Source: Argopecten irradians
Taxonomy: Eukaryota > Mollusca > Bivalvia > Pectinida > Pectinidae
Assembly (NCBI RefSeq): GCF_041381155.1
Contig: NC_091145.1
Location: 41,691,697 to 41,755,696, forward strand
DNA: 64,000 nucleotides
Reading direction: 5' to 3'
Made by a program: the position numbers and the translations under genes. Every line of letters begins with the position of its first letter. The first letter of the stretch is position 1. Under the pieces are notes generated by a model. That model was not told the DNA's origin. It saw nothing but the letters and a program-made list of their open reading frames with translations, and made no database searches. Of this stretch, positions 1 through 9,829 are shown piece by piece.

Positions 1-678
1 CCAATATAATCAGCTGACCAAAAACGGAATATCTGTTAAGGAAATAAAGAATTCTTTCTTCTCTTATGGGGGTTTTGGGACAAGGGTAGAGTGTGAATAA
101 TTGAATAAAAATAAACAGAAAATTCGGCTCCATTATTTCAATAAATGGAACTTTTTAACATTGCATAATTAATGATTACTGAAACAACTGCGCCCTTTAA
201 GGCCTTGCCTTCAGTCATATTATAATTATAATTAACAGACATATTATGAATTCATGATTTGTGTGATATAGTCTTTTGTTGATAACTGGAAATCAACAGG
301 ACCAGTTAAGTGATACATTTCAAGGTTTAATAAAAAAGACTAGTTGAATTTTAACTATTACTGGAGCGACAAGTTACCATGATGTACCAGTTACTATGAT
401 TTCTGCACAGGTTATGTTTAATACTTTAATACATATAATATGACTGAAGGCAAAACCTTAAATGGGGCAGCCAAATGTTTCAGTAACCATTTATTATTCA
501 ATGTTAAAAAGTATAATTTATGGAAATAACGGAGCTGAATTTTCTGTTTATATTTTTATCATAATCACATTCTATTCTTGTCCCGAAACCCCCATTTGAG
601 AAGGAAACCTCCATTTGAGAACGAAGAAATTTTATTTCCGTAACAGATATTCCATTTTTAGTCAGCTGAATATATTGG
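1..678. mobile_element. Foldback (long inverted-repeat) element
   Basis: Positions 1-226 and 435-678 are inverted copies of one another, separated by a loop of about 208 bp. The left arm starts CCAATATAATCAGCTGACC and the right arm ends with the near-complement TCAGCTGAATATATTGG. Pairing continues through the blocks around 'tggaatatctgtta' and 'gccttcagtcatattat'. The right arm carries an extra duplication of about 20 bp (two copies of a 'ccatttgagaa' phrase at 591-620). No transposase is present, so this is a non-autonomous foldback or MITE-like element. The left arm begins at the window edge, so its true end and target duplication cannot be seen. The open frame on the minus strand at 504-764 is only the right arm read through. 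Confidence 0.8.
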
Positions 679-1053
679 AAGGTGGTCCAAATCACTTGAA
701 CACTTGCAAATAAAGAGAGCGATAGCACTGAGCTTCTGCCGGATGAAGATAACCCTATGTACATTTGTCAGATCATAAGAGCATTTGAACCGCTCGATTA
801 TATAATGAGCTTCTTTCAAAGCATCATATCCATGGTGATTACCAATGGTGATTACCCATTATTGTCCATATGTATAAATAAAATAGTGGCCACAAACTGA
901 AGCTGTCGGTATGTAGGATTGGATTTTGAAGATTGGGTTTTTCCCTTAAACTCTCATGTATATGTTACCTTAGAAGTGCTGCACTTCTTGGGGCACAAAG
1001 GGCTGCGTCCTTATAAGGAGGTTTAATTTGTTTTCTTTATATTTACAAATTAG
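679..1053 (+). other. Intron sequence upstream of first visible zinc-finger exon
   Basis: No open frame of note. The stretch ends in a T-rich tract and TTAG at 1050-1053, which fits a 3' splice site for the exon beginning at 1054. Earlier exons of the gene must lie upstream, probably before the foldback element and outside the window. Confidence 0.5.
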
Positions 1054-2545
1054 GTGGAAGAAGCTGTTGGAATGGTTGCATTAATTCCTGATGCTCAAAG
1101 ACGACAGTTGCATGATTTCTGGAATGTGATATCAAGTACTATCAATCCATTAAATAAATCAGATAACATCGATAATACTAAAACAGATGCTGGTAGTATT
1201 GAGGAGACAAGTGATAGTCAAAGGAAGAATGATAAATTAGTCACTAGTACTCAACAGGAGTCTGACAATGCTGCTATAAATCAGAGCAATAAAACCGACA
1301 TTCACAGGAAAGAGTCATCATCAGGTGGACAGACTAGTGAAGTGATCGAACAAGGCACATCAAATGAGACTGGACAACTGGTTTCAGTAGATATCCAGGA
1401 CTATCTGGACTTAGTATCTACTTCTAATCAAAATACAGGACCTCAAGCTGTCACCAGCACCATAATTAGTCAGGGTTTGTCTGTGGCACCATTCCCTGAG
1501 GATACATCTGTTCATTTTATAAATACCACAAATGAAACACCTGTTCAACTATCAAATATCACAGAACCAATCTCTTCAGCTGGTCAGGATCAGCTTACAA
1601 ACACTACCTGTCAGCAGGAGGTCACATTAGACGATGGTGATCACTATGATGATGAGGATGTGACAAATGAAGATGTTTCTGATACAAGTTATCTGGACAA
1701 TCAAGACAATGTCATACGAATAGCAGCACTTCCAGAAGATGCTCCTTCAAAGGACAATATGGTTAGCATACTCAAAAAAGATGTTGCTGCCCCTACAGAA
1801 ATTATGTGTGAAGTTAGAGAAGATAGCCAAACAATAGAAATACATCTTCCACCAGACTTTGCAGAAGGAGATATTTTAACACCAGAAAAACTGAGTATGT
1901 TATTACAGGGACAATTTCAAACTTATTCTCCTGTAAAAATGGAACAATCATCTCTTGAGTACCAATTTGTAGATGATAGTATTTCAGAAAGTACTCATGC
2001 CGTGGAAAATGTTGTGAAAGACGACCACAAAAATGATCCTCAAGTATTTCATGAACAGGCTGGTAATAATAACAAATCTACCAAGAATGGTTATAATGAA
2101 GTTCTTCATGAAATCAGCGATAACCAACACCCCAAGGAACACTCTAGTATTCCAGGTAGCTATAATACACAGTCTGGTCGTGGCACAAAGAAAAGGAAAA
2201 GAGCAATACCTTCTTCTTCAGAAAGAGTAAGTAAACGAATCAAACAGAAAAAGGATAGTGATTTAATGGAAGGTGAAATTCTGACTCCAGATAAAGTGTT
2301 AGATTATCTATATGGTGACGAAATTGACAAGGAAATCGATGATAAAGGCCAAGAGGTCAGTGACGAAGATGTTAAGAAGCTTAGTAGTAAAGGTAGGAGA
2401 AGCAGAAGGAGTGTTAGGGTAAAACCAGAGTTCCGTCAGCCAAGGCCACCACGAATACGTGCTGAGAAAAATAAAGAGGCTACTGAGGTGTCTTTGGAAT
2501 GTAAAATATGTGGAGTCCAGTTATCAAACTCTGGGGCACTGTTAG
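1054..2545 (+). CDS. Zinc-finger gene, exon a (acidic N-terminal region and half of finger 1)
   Basis: Opens directly after an acceptor-like TTAG. The first codon is GTG, read here as valine inside the protein and not as a start. It encodes 497 residues plus one base and ends TTAG/GTAAGTC (phase 1). It holds two related motifs, EGDILTPEK at 271-279 and EGEILTPDK at 406-414, and the first two cysteines of finger 1 (CKIC at 483-486), whose histidines are in the next exon. Confidence 0.88.
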
Positions 2546-5148
2546 GTAAGTCATCTAGCTAAAGTAACCATAATGACATATACAAAAATCAAACTACAAC
2601 ATTTATTTCATAAACTTAATAAAATTACACAGAGTGACTGATTAGGAGTGTTAAGGAAGTAAAGTTTACTTCTATATGTACATGTTATCAAGTTTTCATT
2701 CTGTATATGAATGTTTCTACAGTCATATCTGTCTATGAAGGCCACCAGTACAGAGGAAGATATATAGCCAGTCTGGTCTTTATACCCAGGTTGGATTGTG
2801 TTGAAATTGGACATAGGAGAGTGGTCTTACTAAGCAGGTGCCCTTTATACAGAGATGATTGCTAAGGCAGGTCTAGCTATAAGTGTTATATAACAATTAC
2901 TGTACATATATGTAACTAGGTTATTGGAGTAGAATTTCAATATTTAAAATGTTTTAGAATTTATTAAAAAAAAAGAAATTTAGACTAGTTAAACATGTAC
3001 ATGCAGATATATATATATGTTTATAGATTTAGGTTAAAACTTAGAATCCATTTGTTTTAGTTCACCAGAGAAAGCATACTGGGGCCAGACCTTTTCCATG
3101 TACAAAATGTGATAAGACTTTTACAACCAAGCAGAACATGAAACGCCATGAACTGAGCCATACGGGGGAGAAACCTTTTACTTGTGATCTTTGTGAGAAG
3201 AGCTTCACTGAGAAGAAAAGCCTTGTTATTCATAAAAGGACTCACACTGGGGAGAAGCCTTATGTGTAAGTTGTTTACTAGCTATAGATATATCTATATC
3301 ATCAACATTTCATTTTAATTATATAAGTTAATAATTATAGTGAGCTGATCGTACAATGCCACGTAAAAACTTTATGTGGAAAAAAGCTAGAACAGAGTAA
3401 CTGTGGATCCCTTTTGGTGTACAAAAGTCCCACTGTAAGTTCCAGTAATAAATATCAAATGAGTTTTTTGATAATAAATATGAGAACTATGTATTAAAGG
3501 TTTGACTAATTATGATTATTTGATCAGATGTCCTACCCGTGTGACTAATTATGATTATTTGATCAGATGTCCTACCTGTGTGACTAATTATGATTATTTG
3601 ATCAGATGTCCTACCTGTGTGACTAATTATGATTATTTGATCAGATGTCCTACCTGTGTGACTAATTATGATTATTTGATCAGATGTCCTACCTGTGTGA
3701 CTAATTATGATTATTTGATCATATGCAGATGTCCTACTGGTGACTAATTATAATTATTTGATCAGATGTCCTACCTGTGTGACTAATTATGATTATTTGA
3801 TCAGATGTCCTACCTGTGTGACTAATTATGATTATTTGATCAGATGTCCTACCTGTGGCCGAGCCTTCACCCAGAGTGTAACACTACACACCCATATGAT
3901 GATACATACTGGGGACAAGAAACATCTGTGTGAGGAGTGTGGCAAGTCCTTCAGACAACGGGCCAATCTCCTCTCACACAGAAAACGACACCTGCAGGAG
4001 AAGACATTCAACTGTCCCGATTGTAGCTTCTCCTTCTTTACCAAAGGTAAACAATTGTGTGATCAGTTTGATGTTTAAAGGTAATTTCTAAAGTAAAAAG
4101 ACCAATATCTATGGTAAAAAAGTACACATAACAAAACAACGCTCTATTACAGCATCTAACCATGATCATAAAGTGAAATCTCAGAATTCTTTTGTTTTGA
4201 TCCTTTCATTGTTTACAACTTGATTGATTGGTTTAGAAACGTAGTTGGGATATAATTTCACAGAATTATGGCACAGGAAGCCATTTATCAATAGAGAAAT
4301 CTACAGTTTTCTTGGTTTCAGTCTGCATTTAATTTGAAGTCAGTGGAATGGAAGCCTCAAAAAGGGGGATGGGCAGTCATTGGGCCATATACTGTAATTA
4401 TATTTTGTCGTTACATATTAGAAAGTTATCTGCCCCTGTTGATAGGTATTGATTGTTAATGCCAAGTGGTTGTGAGTGTAACGACATATTTTCCACAGAA
4501 AATGACTTTATTTTCTCAAACCACAAGTCTGTGTTATTCAAAGAATTTGAAATATTTGATTACTGAATTGTAGGGGAACTAGAACGTCATCTCCTACGAC
4601 ACACGGGAGAAAAGCCATTCCAGTGTGACATATGTCCGAAACGTTTCACACGACAACAATACCTCAATGAGCACCTGAACATTCACATTGGTAACAAGCC
4701 TTATAGTTGTGACAAGTGTGAAGAGAAGTTCCACGACCAGTCTACCTACCATCGTCACCTCAAGAAGCACAAGGCACAGGAAGTGAAACAGGAAGTAGTG
4801 GAGCCGGTCAGTAACGAGGAGGAGCCTAAAGAAACAACAACAACAACGTATGTAATGGAGACAAACAATTTACTGGGTAGTGATGCCTTAGAGCAGTTAC
4901 AGGCCGTTATCAATAATGAGGTGGAGAAGATACAACAACAAACGGGGACAAACCAACAGTATCAGACGGTCATCCTGAAGGGTAGTAGTGCCCAGCCTGT
5001 AGACGAGGATAAGGATAAGGACGCAGACCAGGTCTATCAGATCACCATGGTCGACCAATCTCAGGAAGTGGTAGCTACGGTTGACTTCTCAGCATTTAAT
5101 CTTCTGGCTAATGCCACAGCCAAACAGTACGCTATATCATCTGAATAA
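1054..5148 (+). CDS. C2H2 zinc-finger transcription factor, 3' part of gene, four visible exons
   Basis: Join of 1054-2545, 3061-3265, 3844-4046 and 4574-5148, giving 825 codons including the stop. Phases agree at all junctions: TTAG/GTAAGT, TTTTAG/TT, TATGT/GTAAGT, GATCAG/ATG, AAAG/GTAAAC and TTGTAG/GG. Residues 1-480 are acidic and Ser/Thr/Asn-rich, with a basic cluster at 379-400 (KKRKR...KRIKQKK) that is a likely nuclear-localisation signal. Eight C2H2 fingers follow at about 483-699, most joined by TGEKP-type linkers. Finger 1 and finger 6 are each assembled across an intron. A Gln- and acid-rich tail follows, and the protein ends at TAA 5146-5148. Known for the family: sequence-specific DNA-binding nuclear regulators. 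Target and orthology are not recognised. The frame is open from a splice acceptor, with no convincing start codon, so the 5' end is missing. The acidic N-terminal region may be an activation domain (inference). Confidence 0.9.
2546..3060 (+). other. Intron of the zinc-finger gene
   Basis: The intron has GTAAGT at its start and a T-rich tract before TTTTAG at its end. It is AT-rich with no repeat or ORF of note. The minus-strand frame at 2608-2814 has no recognisable content. Confidence 0.75.
3061..3265 (+). CDS. Zinc-finger gene, exon b (fingers 1 end, 2 and 3)
   Basis: This exon supplies HQRKH, which completes finger 1, then two full fingers (CTKC...HELSH and CDLC...HKRTH) with HTGEKP linkers. 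It ends TATGT/GTAAGT in phase 2, in the linker just before the first cysteine of finger 4. It was too short for simple ORF calling on the plus strand, but the frame and both splice sites are clear. Confidence 0.9.
3500..3857 (+). repeat. 39-bp tandem array spanning a 3' splice site
   Basis: There are nine copies of a 39-bp unit: GACTAATTATG, then ATTATTTGATCAG, then ATGTCCTACCTGTGT. The last copy contains the real acceptor (CAG at 3841-3843) and the first 14 bases of the zinc-finger exon. Acceptor-like CAG/ATG junctions would start exons at 3528, 3567, 3606, 3645, 3684, 3729, 3766, 3805 and 3844. Each has a CTAAT branch-point-like site 16-24 bases upstream. Copy six is altered (3716-3740), which puts the first six junctions out of frame with the exon. 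Those at 3766 and 3805 stay in frame. Confidence 0.93.
3844..4046 (+). CDS. Zinc-finger gene, exon c (fingers 4, 5 and start of 6)
   Basis: The start at 3844 is chosen because phase 2 of exon b plus 'A' gives Val-Cys-Pro-Thr-Cys, a normal finger start after the TGEKPY linker. It encodes CPTC...HMMIH, CEEC...HRKRH and the cysteine pair CPDC of finger 6. It ends AAAG/GTAAAC in phase 1. The in-frame acceptors at 3766 and 3805 could lengthen it by 26 or 13 residues. Confidence 0.88.
4047..4573 (+). other. Intron of the zinc-finger gene
   Basis: Unremarkable AT-rich intron between GTAAAC and ATTGTAG. No ORF, RNA gene or repeat seen. Confidence 0.75.
4574..5148 (+). CDS. Zinc-finger gene, last exon (finger 6 end, 7, 8 and C-terminal tail)
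   Basis: It completes finger 6 (ERHLLRH), then gives fingers 7 (CDIC...HLNIH) and 8 (CDKC...HLKKH). The tail of about 125 residues is Glu/Gln/Thr-rich and ends in ISSE before TAA. The tail has short hydrophobic-acidic stretches of the kind seen in transcription cofactor contacts (inference only). Confidence 0.9.
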
Positions 5149-7135
5149 GGCAATAAATCAGAGATTGTACACCTAAGTTTAAATTTACAATATATCGCCT
5201 CAGAAGGGAAATAACTCGGATTGTATACCTTTAATACAGTATATCAGATGAGAAGGGAAATAACTCAGATAATCTTGTTAACTTGTGAAATGTACATTAT
5301 TTATATCATCCAAGTAGAAAAAAACCTCATACACTCTACCTTACTTTTAGAATATACAAAGTATTATTTTATAATAAATATGGTCCTCTTGCTTTACTTT
5401 TATCTGTACAAGTTATCATGGTATAAGGAGAGAAGCATACATGATCTGACTTATTTTTAAGTGAATAATATTTCATTTGAGTAGCTAACTAGCTAATGTT
5501 TAAATGTGCAATGTGATGTCTGATTTTATTGTGGTAGATATCTTGAAATTTCAAATATAAGTGCTCCAAGCAGACTATCATCAATATATTCCATTTGCCT
5601 ATATTAGAAAAAAAAAAGTATATTTCCTAGCTTTGTTACGATTTCATGGTTTGTAGGATTGCATTTTGTGCCATATTGGTTACAAACAATTTTGAAAATT
5701 ATGATCATATCTACCAAGTGGAATCAAATTAGCAACAAAAGTTTGCTGGTATATTTAAAGTAACGAGTGTTTTAATTCCTTTTATTAATTTATACAAATA
5801 ATGTTTTCATAAACATTTTATATAAATCATAATGATGTCCACTTTCCACATTTGTATATGACAAAGTCCACTCTGAAGCTTGTTATTCGTTTTAAGTTCA
5901 GAACTATTTGATTTACAATATCATCAGAAAAGTTACAGAAATTTATTCATAATATCTTTGACTAATTTAGTCATGAATAAATAAAACTTGATTGCCTTTT
6001 CATGGATTATGTTTTATCTATTCTTCACACCTATTAGAGGGTGCTGCACCGTCGAGGTATGGTCATTTTTATCTACCTTGCATTAGAAATAGGAGGAAAC
6101 AAATTAGTATTTTCTTTATTAACAAGAGTTATTCAATTTACACTACTATCTTCTGCATTACCATCACTGAAAAGTTTGACCTTATTTTACTTCAGAACAA
6201 AATTATTTCAAATAATTAATTGCATCCCCATAAAAAAATCCTTCACGCTATACGCTATATGGAATTTAAATTGCTAATAGAGGTCACATGCATGACCTTG
6301 TATTAATTATTTTTGAATTCTAAGGGGTTTTAATTTTATTCATGGGTCTAAGTTTATTGTGAAACTGACAATGTTATGCATGTATGTTTGTGAAGTTTAG
6401 GAAAACCTGCAAATAGTGGGGTAAACATGCAAGATTGCTGAATCAGAATCACTTACTAAAATGGTTAGGTATTATTAGAGTAACCTGATCCACGATTTGT
6501 AGAGGCCTTGGAAGCACTGAAATTGATGACAAATCACATGACTATAATGCCATAATGCAAGTTATATTTTAACAAATGTAGTTGGTTCAATACTTTATAG
6601 GCTTGTTACGTAAAATGCAGCATTTACACATGTACCTGGTAAGAACCACATCTGGTTTATATTGCCTAAGGGCTTTGTGAAATCTATTTTGGTACATGTA
6701 ATAATACCCTTCTTTGTTTTTGGTTTGAACTTACAAAATTTATTGGCCATACTCTCATAGTGAAAAGACTTGAAATATCCCAAAGGTTTTTAATTAGATT
6801 GTAATTCTATAGTAGTTCTATGCAAAATTTACTGTATGAATAAATGTAAGTGTGTCCTATAAAATAGAGATTTTTAAGATAAATACTACTGGACGATGGG
6901 ATGTTATTTGGTTGTCTCCCTTTTCAACTTCCAGATGTCACATTATATATGTTCCTTGTTATTTGTAATAGTGTGGTAGTATCATAGAAGAAAAAACAGA
7001 TTCTAAAAAAAATTATTTAAGAAAATGATTATTATGTAGAGATCTATCGGAATTACTTCCCTTGCTCTACGATTTAATCGTGGTCTAGTAGAATGGAACA
7101 TAAGATAAAGTTTATTCAATGAATTGTGTTTTTAT
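5149..7135 (+). other. 3' UTR and downstream intergenic DNA of the zinc-finger gene
   Basis: AATAAA occurs at 5152-5157, right after the stop, and twice at 5976-5985. The later pair is the better poly(A) signal candidate. Two diverged copies of a segment of about 50 bp, each ending in 'gaagggaaataactc', lie at about 5160-5267. The open frames at 5221, 5992 and 6041 have AT-driven composition and no recognisable domain. From about 6000 to 7135 I see nothing else. Confidence 0.5.
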
Positions 7136-7360
7136 ATGAATTTCCAGAAAGCCTTTTACATAGTTCCACATAGACTATTTAAGTTAGATTGAAATTTCAT
7201 CAGGAGTTCCATAGGAATTTAATGACTACCTGATGCAATCTGAAACCTAATTTTTCGCCGATGATACCAAAGTTTTTACACGTAAAACAGATATGGAAAT
7301 ACTTAAAGATGACTTCGAATACATATATAAGATTTTTGTGGAAATGGTTACTGAAGTAAA
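7136..7360 (+). pseudogene. Non-LTR retrotransposon reverse-transcriptase fossil
   Basis: Two pieces of a LINE-type reverse transcriptase are recognisable on the plus strand. At 7136-7192 the reading is MNFQKAFYIVPHRLFKLD, matching the motif region usually seen as D-F-x-K-A-F-D-x-V-P-H with the catalytic aspartates lost. At 7251-7360 the reading begins FFADDTKVFTRKTDMEIL, containing the F-A-D-D catalytic motif and the usual downstream region. The roughly 90 residues normally between them are missing, and stops intervene. This is an old, internally deleted and inactive copy. Clade assignment (jockey/I/CR1-like) is uncertain. Confidence 0.75.
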
Positions 7361-7644
7361 AGAGACATAGTTGTTGTTATAGAAGGGCGTCACCTGACCA
7401 ACCAACAATCTAGTTAAAATTAGACATGTAATTCCGCTGTATTGGAGCGTGTTGTAGAGCATCATAGAGGAGCGGAATTACTATTTTAATTTTGATTAGA
7501 TTGAACAACCCAGGCCTACTGTGACTTCATTTGAAGATTAACACATATTACATAACATGCAACTTAAAAGCCATACAATGTATCATTGTCTATGTCTTTT
7601 GATTACACGAAAGGACCAAACAATCTGTCTCAAATGTTGTCGCA

Positions 7645-7855
7645 AACAGAGCCATCAGTTTTACTATGACATTCCATGGGTGGATATAACGACAGTGCAT
7701 ATGTAATATCAACACTGTCATTCAGAAGAATCGGAAATGTTTAAATTAATGTGTAATTTATAAGACAAGGCCATCCTCAATACTCAAGGCATTACTATCA
7801 TTAACGTTATATCCACCCTAGAATATCTCATAGTAAAACTAGAGGCAGTTCAGAA
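7645..7855. mobile_element. Inverted-repeat element (MITE-like) with ends shared elsewhere
   Basis: The left end 'gttttactatgacattcc' followed by 'gggtggatataacg' (7658-7693) is repeated in reverse orientation at about 7808-7845 ('cgttatatccaccct' then 'tcatagtaaaac'). This gives terminal inverted repeats of about 38 bp around an interior of about 115 bp. Related ends occur in direct orientation at 8010-8045 and 19450-19482, so this is a small dispersed family. No coding capacity is seen. Confidence 0.55.
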
Positions 7856-8024
7856 GAAAAAAAAACTGACCAATCACTGCTCTGCAGAGACTTCCTTTGA
7901 AAACTACAGAGCCAGTGACGCCAAATTTCAAAGCACCACAGTCAACCACGGTAAACTATTATACAATTGTCATCAAAGAATCAAATGACCTTTGTCTTCT
8001 GTTGCTTTCTGTTTTACTGAGAGA

Positions 8025-8575
8025 TATAGTCCAGGGGTGGAAATAACGTATCGAGGTGGATAAGGGTCAGAATAAAATCTGAAAAAAAGTCTGGAACAAC
8101 AATGTGTCGGGTAAAGTGATGAGAGATCACTCAAAAGGTTTGGAGTAACTATGTGTTGGGTAAAGTATCTAAGGGTCACTCAAAAAGTCTGAACATTAAT
8201 GTATCAAGTCGAGTACCGAGAGGTCACTCAAAAAGTCTGGATCAACAATGTGTAAAGTAAAGTATCGAGGGGCCACTGACAAAGTCTGGATCAACAATGT
8301 GTCGGGTAAAGTATCGAGAGGTCACTGACAAAGTCTGGATCAACAATGTGTCGGGTAAAGTATCGAGAGGTAACTCAAAAAGTCTGGATCAACAATGTGT
8401 AAAGTAAAGTATCGAGGGGTCACTGAAAAAGTCTGGATCAATTATGTGTCGGGTAAAGTATCGAGAGGTCACTGACAAAGTCTGGATCAACAATGTGTCG
8501 GGTAAAGTATCGAGAAGTCTAAAGAAGTCTGGACCATCAATGTGTCGGGAAAAGTAAGGAGACGTCACTAAGAAA
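8025..8575 (+). repeat. 49-bp tandem repeat array, about 11 copies
   Basis: The unit is 49 bp and is typified by 'aaagtctggatcaacaatgt' followed by 'gtcgggtaaagtatcgaga' and 'ggtcact'. Central copies (8230-8520) are nearly identical and edge copies are degraded. The array begins immediately after a copy of the 'ccaggggtggaaataacg' MITE end at 8030-8047, suggesting it grew beside or from that end. Confidence 0.85.
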
Positions 8576-8689
8576 GGCCAAGGCAGATGATTGGGAAAAA
8601 AACAAGCTTACAATAAGTGTTACAAGCAACACACGTCCCCTGCCGTCAATTACATTTTTCTAATCTATGTCCAGTTATTATTGATTACT

Positions 8690-8932
8690 AGTAGTTATGC
8701 TATCTTTGTATGAAGTTTCAGTAAATTATGTCTTAAGTTATTGTCCGGAAACGAAAATTTGTGAAACAAACTACTATTTAGTAACAGTGACCTTTTAACC
8801 CCAATTCAATCCCAAGCTATATTTTCTCCCATATTACGTTGTATGAAGTTTGAACAAATTCAGTTGATGTTATCGTCCGAAAACTGAATTTTTTTCAAAG
8901 AATCTATTTTTTTGGTATCTGTGACTTTTGTA
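8690..8932 (+). repeat. Left fragment of the ~155-bp TGACCTTT tandem repeat
   Basis: It contains 'gtatgaagtttgaacaaatt', 'gtccggaaacgaaaatttgt' and 'cagtgaccttttaacccc', the same phrases in the same order as the tandem units at 15361-16120. The repeat stops abruptly at 8932, and its continuation is found at 15421. This suggests that the DNA between them was inserted. Confidence 0.8.
8872..8932 (+). repeat. Left copy of 61-bp perfect direct repeat
   Basis: Identical base for base to 15360-15420 (starts ATCGTCCGAAAACTG, ends CTGTGACTTTTGTA). It belongs to the older tandem repeat and so looks like duplicated target, not part of the inserted element. Confidence 0.92.
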
Positions 8933-9829
8933 CTCAGAATTGGCTCGTCATGTATTGAAATACAATTTATACATATCATAATAATAACGTTTTTGGATAT
9001 ATATAAAAAAACCAATTAAAATTAAGTAAATGAAATAAAACAAAGAGTTGGTTAATCTTAAATGTAGTGAAATTAGTATTTATTAAATTGTGCTGTTAAT
9101 GTCTTGTCTAATATTAATCTATTTATGCTATATTTCGTGCCTCTGGCACGGAGCCATTTCATCATCGTACTTTTTTTTCTGTCGTTTTATTTTTTTCATA
9201 CTTTAATTTTCATTTTGGCATTAGATTGTATTCTCCTCATTTATACTCTTTCATTCTCTTTCTCACTTTACTGCATCTAATAAAGTTTTGTTATAATATT
9301 ATATCTTCTCTCACTCTCTCTCTGGACATATTCATTTATTCCCATTCACTCTCTCTCTGTTAGTCTTTCTGTGGGGTGCCAAGTTAATATTGTAACAGTG
9401 TTAGTTGGTGAATTTTGAATATTTACCAAATACATGTATACTGTATATTTATATTAAAAAAAAAAAATAAATAAATAAAAAAAAATAAAGTGAACTTTTA
9501 AGGTTGAGAACATTTCCAGTATGAAAAAAAGATTGTTTCCAGCGATTGGGGGTCCCCTACCTGCATGGATAATCTAGTCTTCACACAAGAAATAAACCCA
9601 AAGAAAAAAAAGCACACACACAAAAAAAAAAATCCGGAGTTAGCGGTTATGGTTGGTTTTGATTTTACTATTTATAAAAAATTGTTTTTTTTTTTTGTTT
9701 TTTTTTTCTTTATCTATCTAGATTATCTATATTTTAGGTTCTGCTGTTGTCAGTAAATTTCCGTTCTTTTTTAATAATGGTTAAAGAAAGTTTAGTTCAT
9801 AACGTCCTATCTGATGAAGGAGGAATTCC

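Noticed and set aside
504-764. 86-residue minus-strand ORF
   Set aside because: It lies mostly in the right arm of the foldback element and has no protein-like features.
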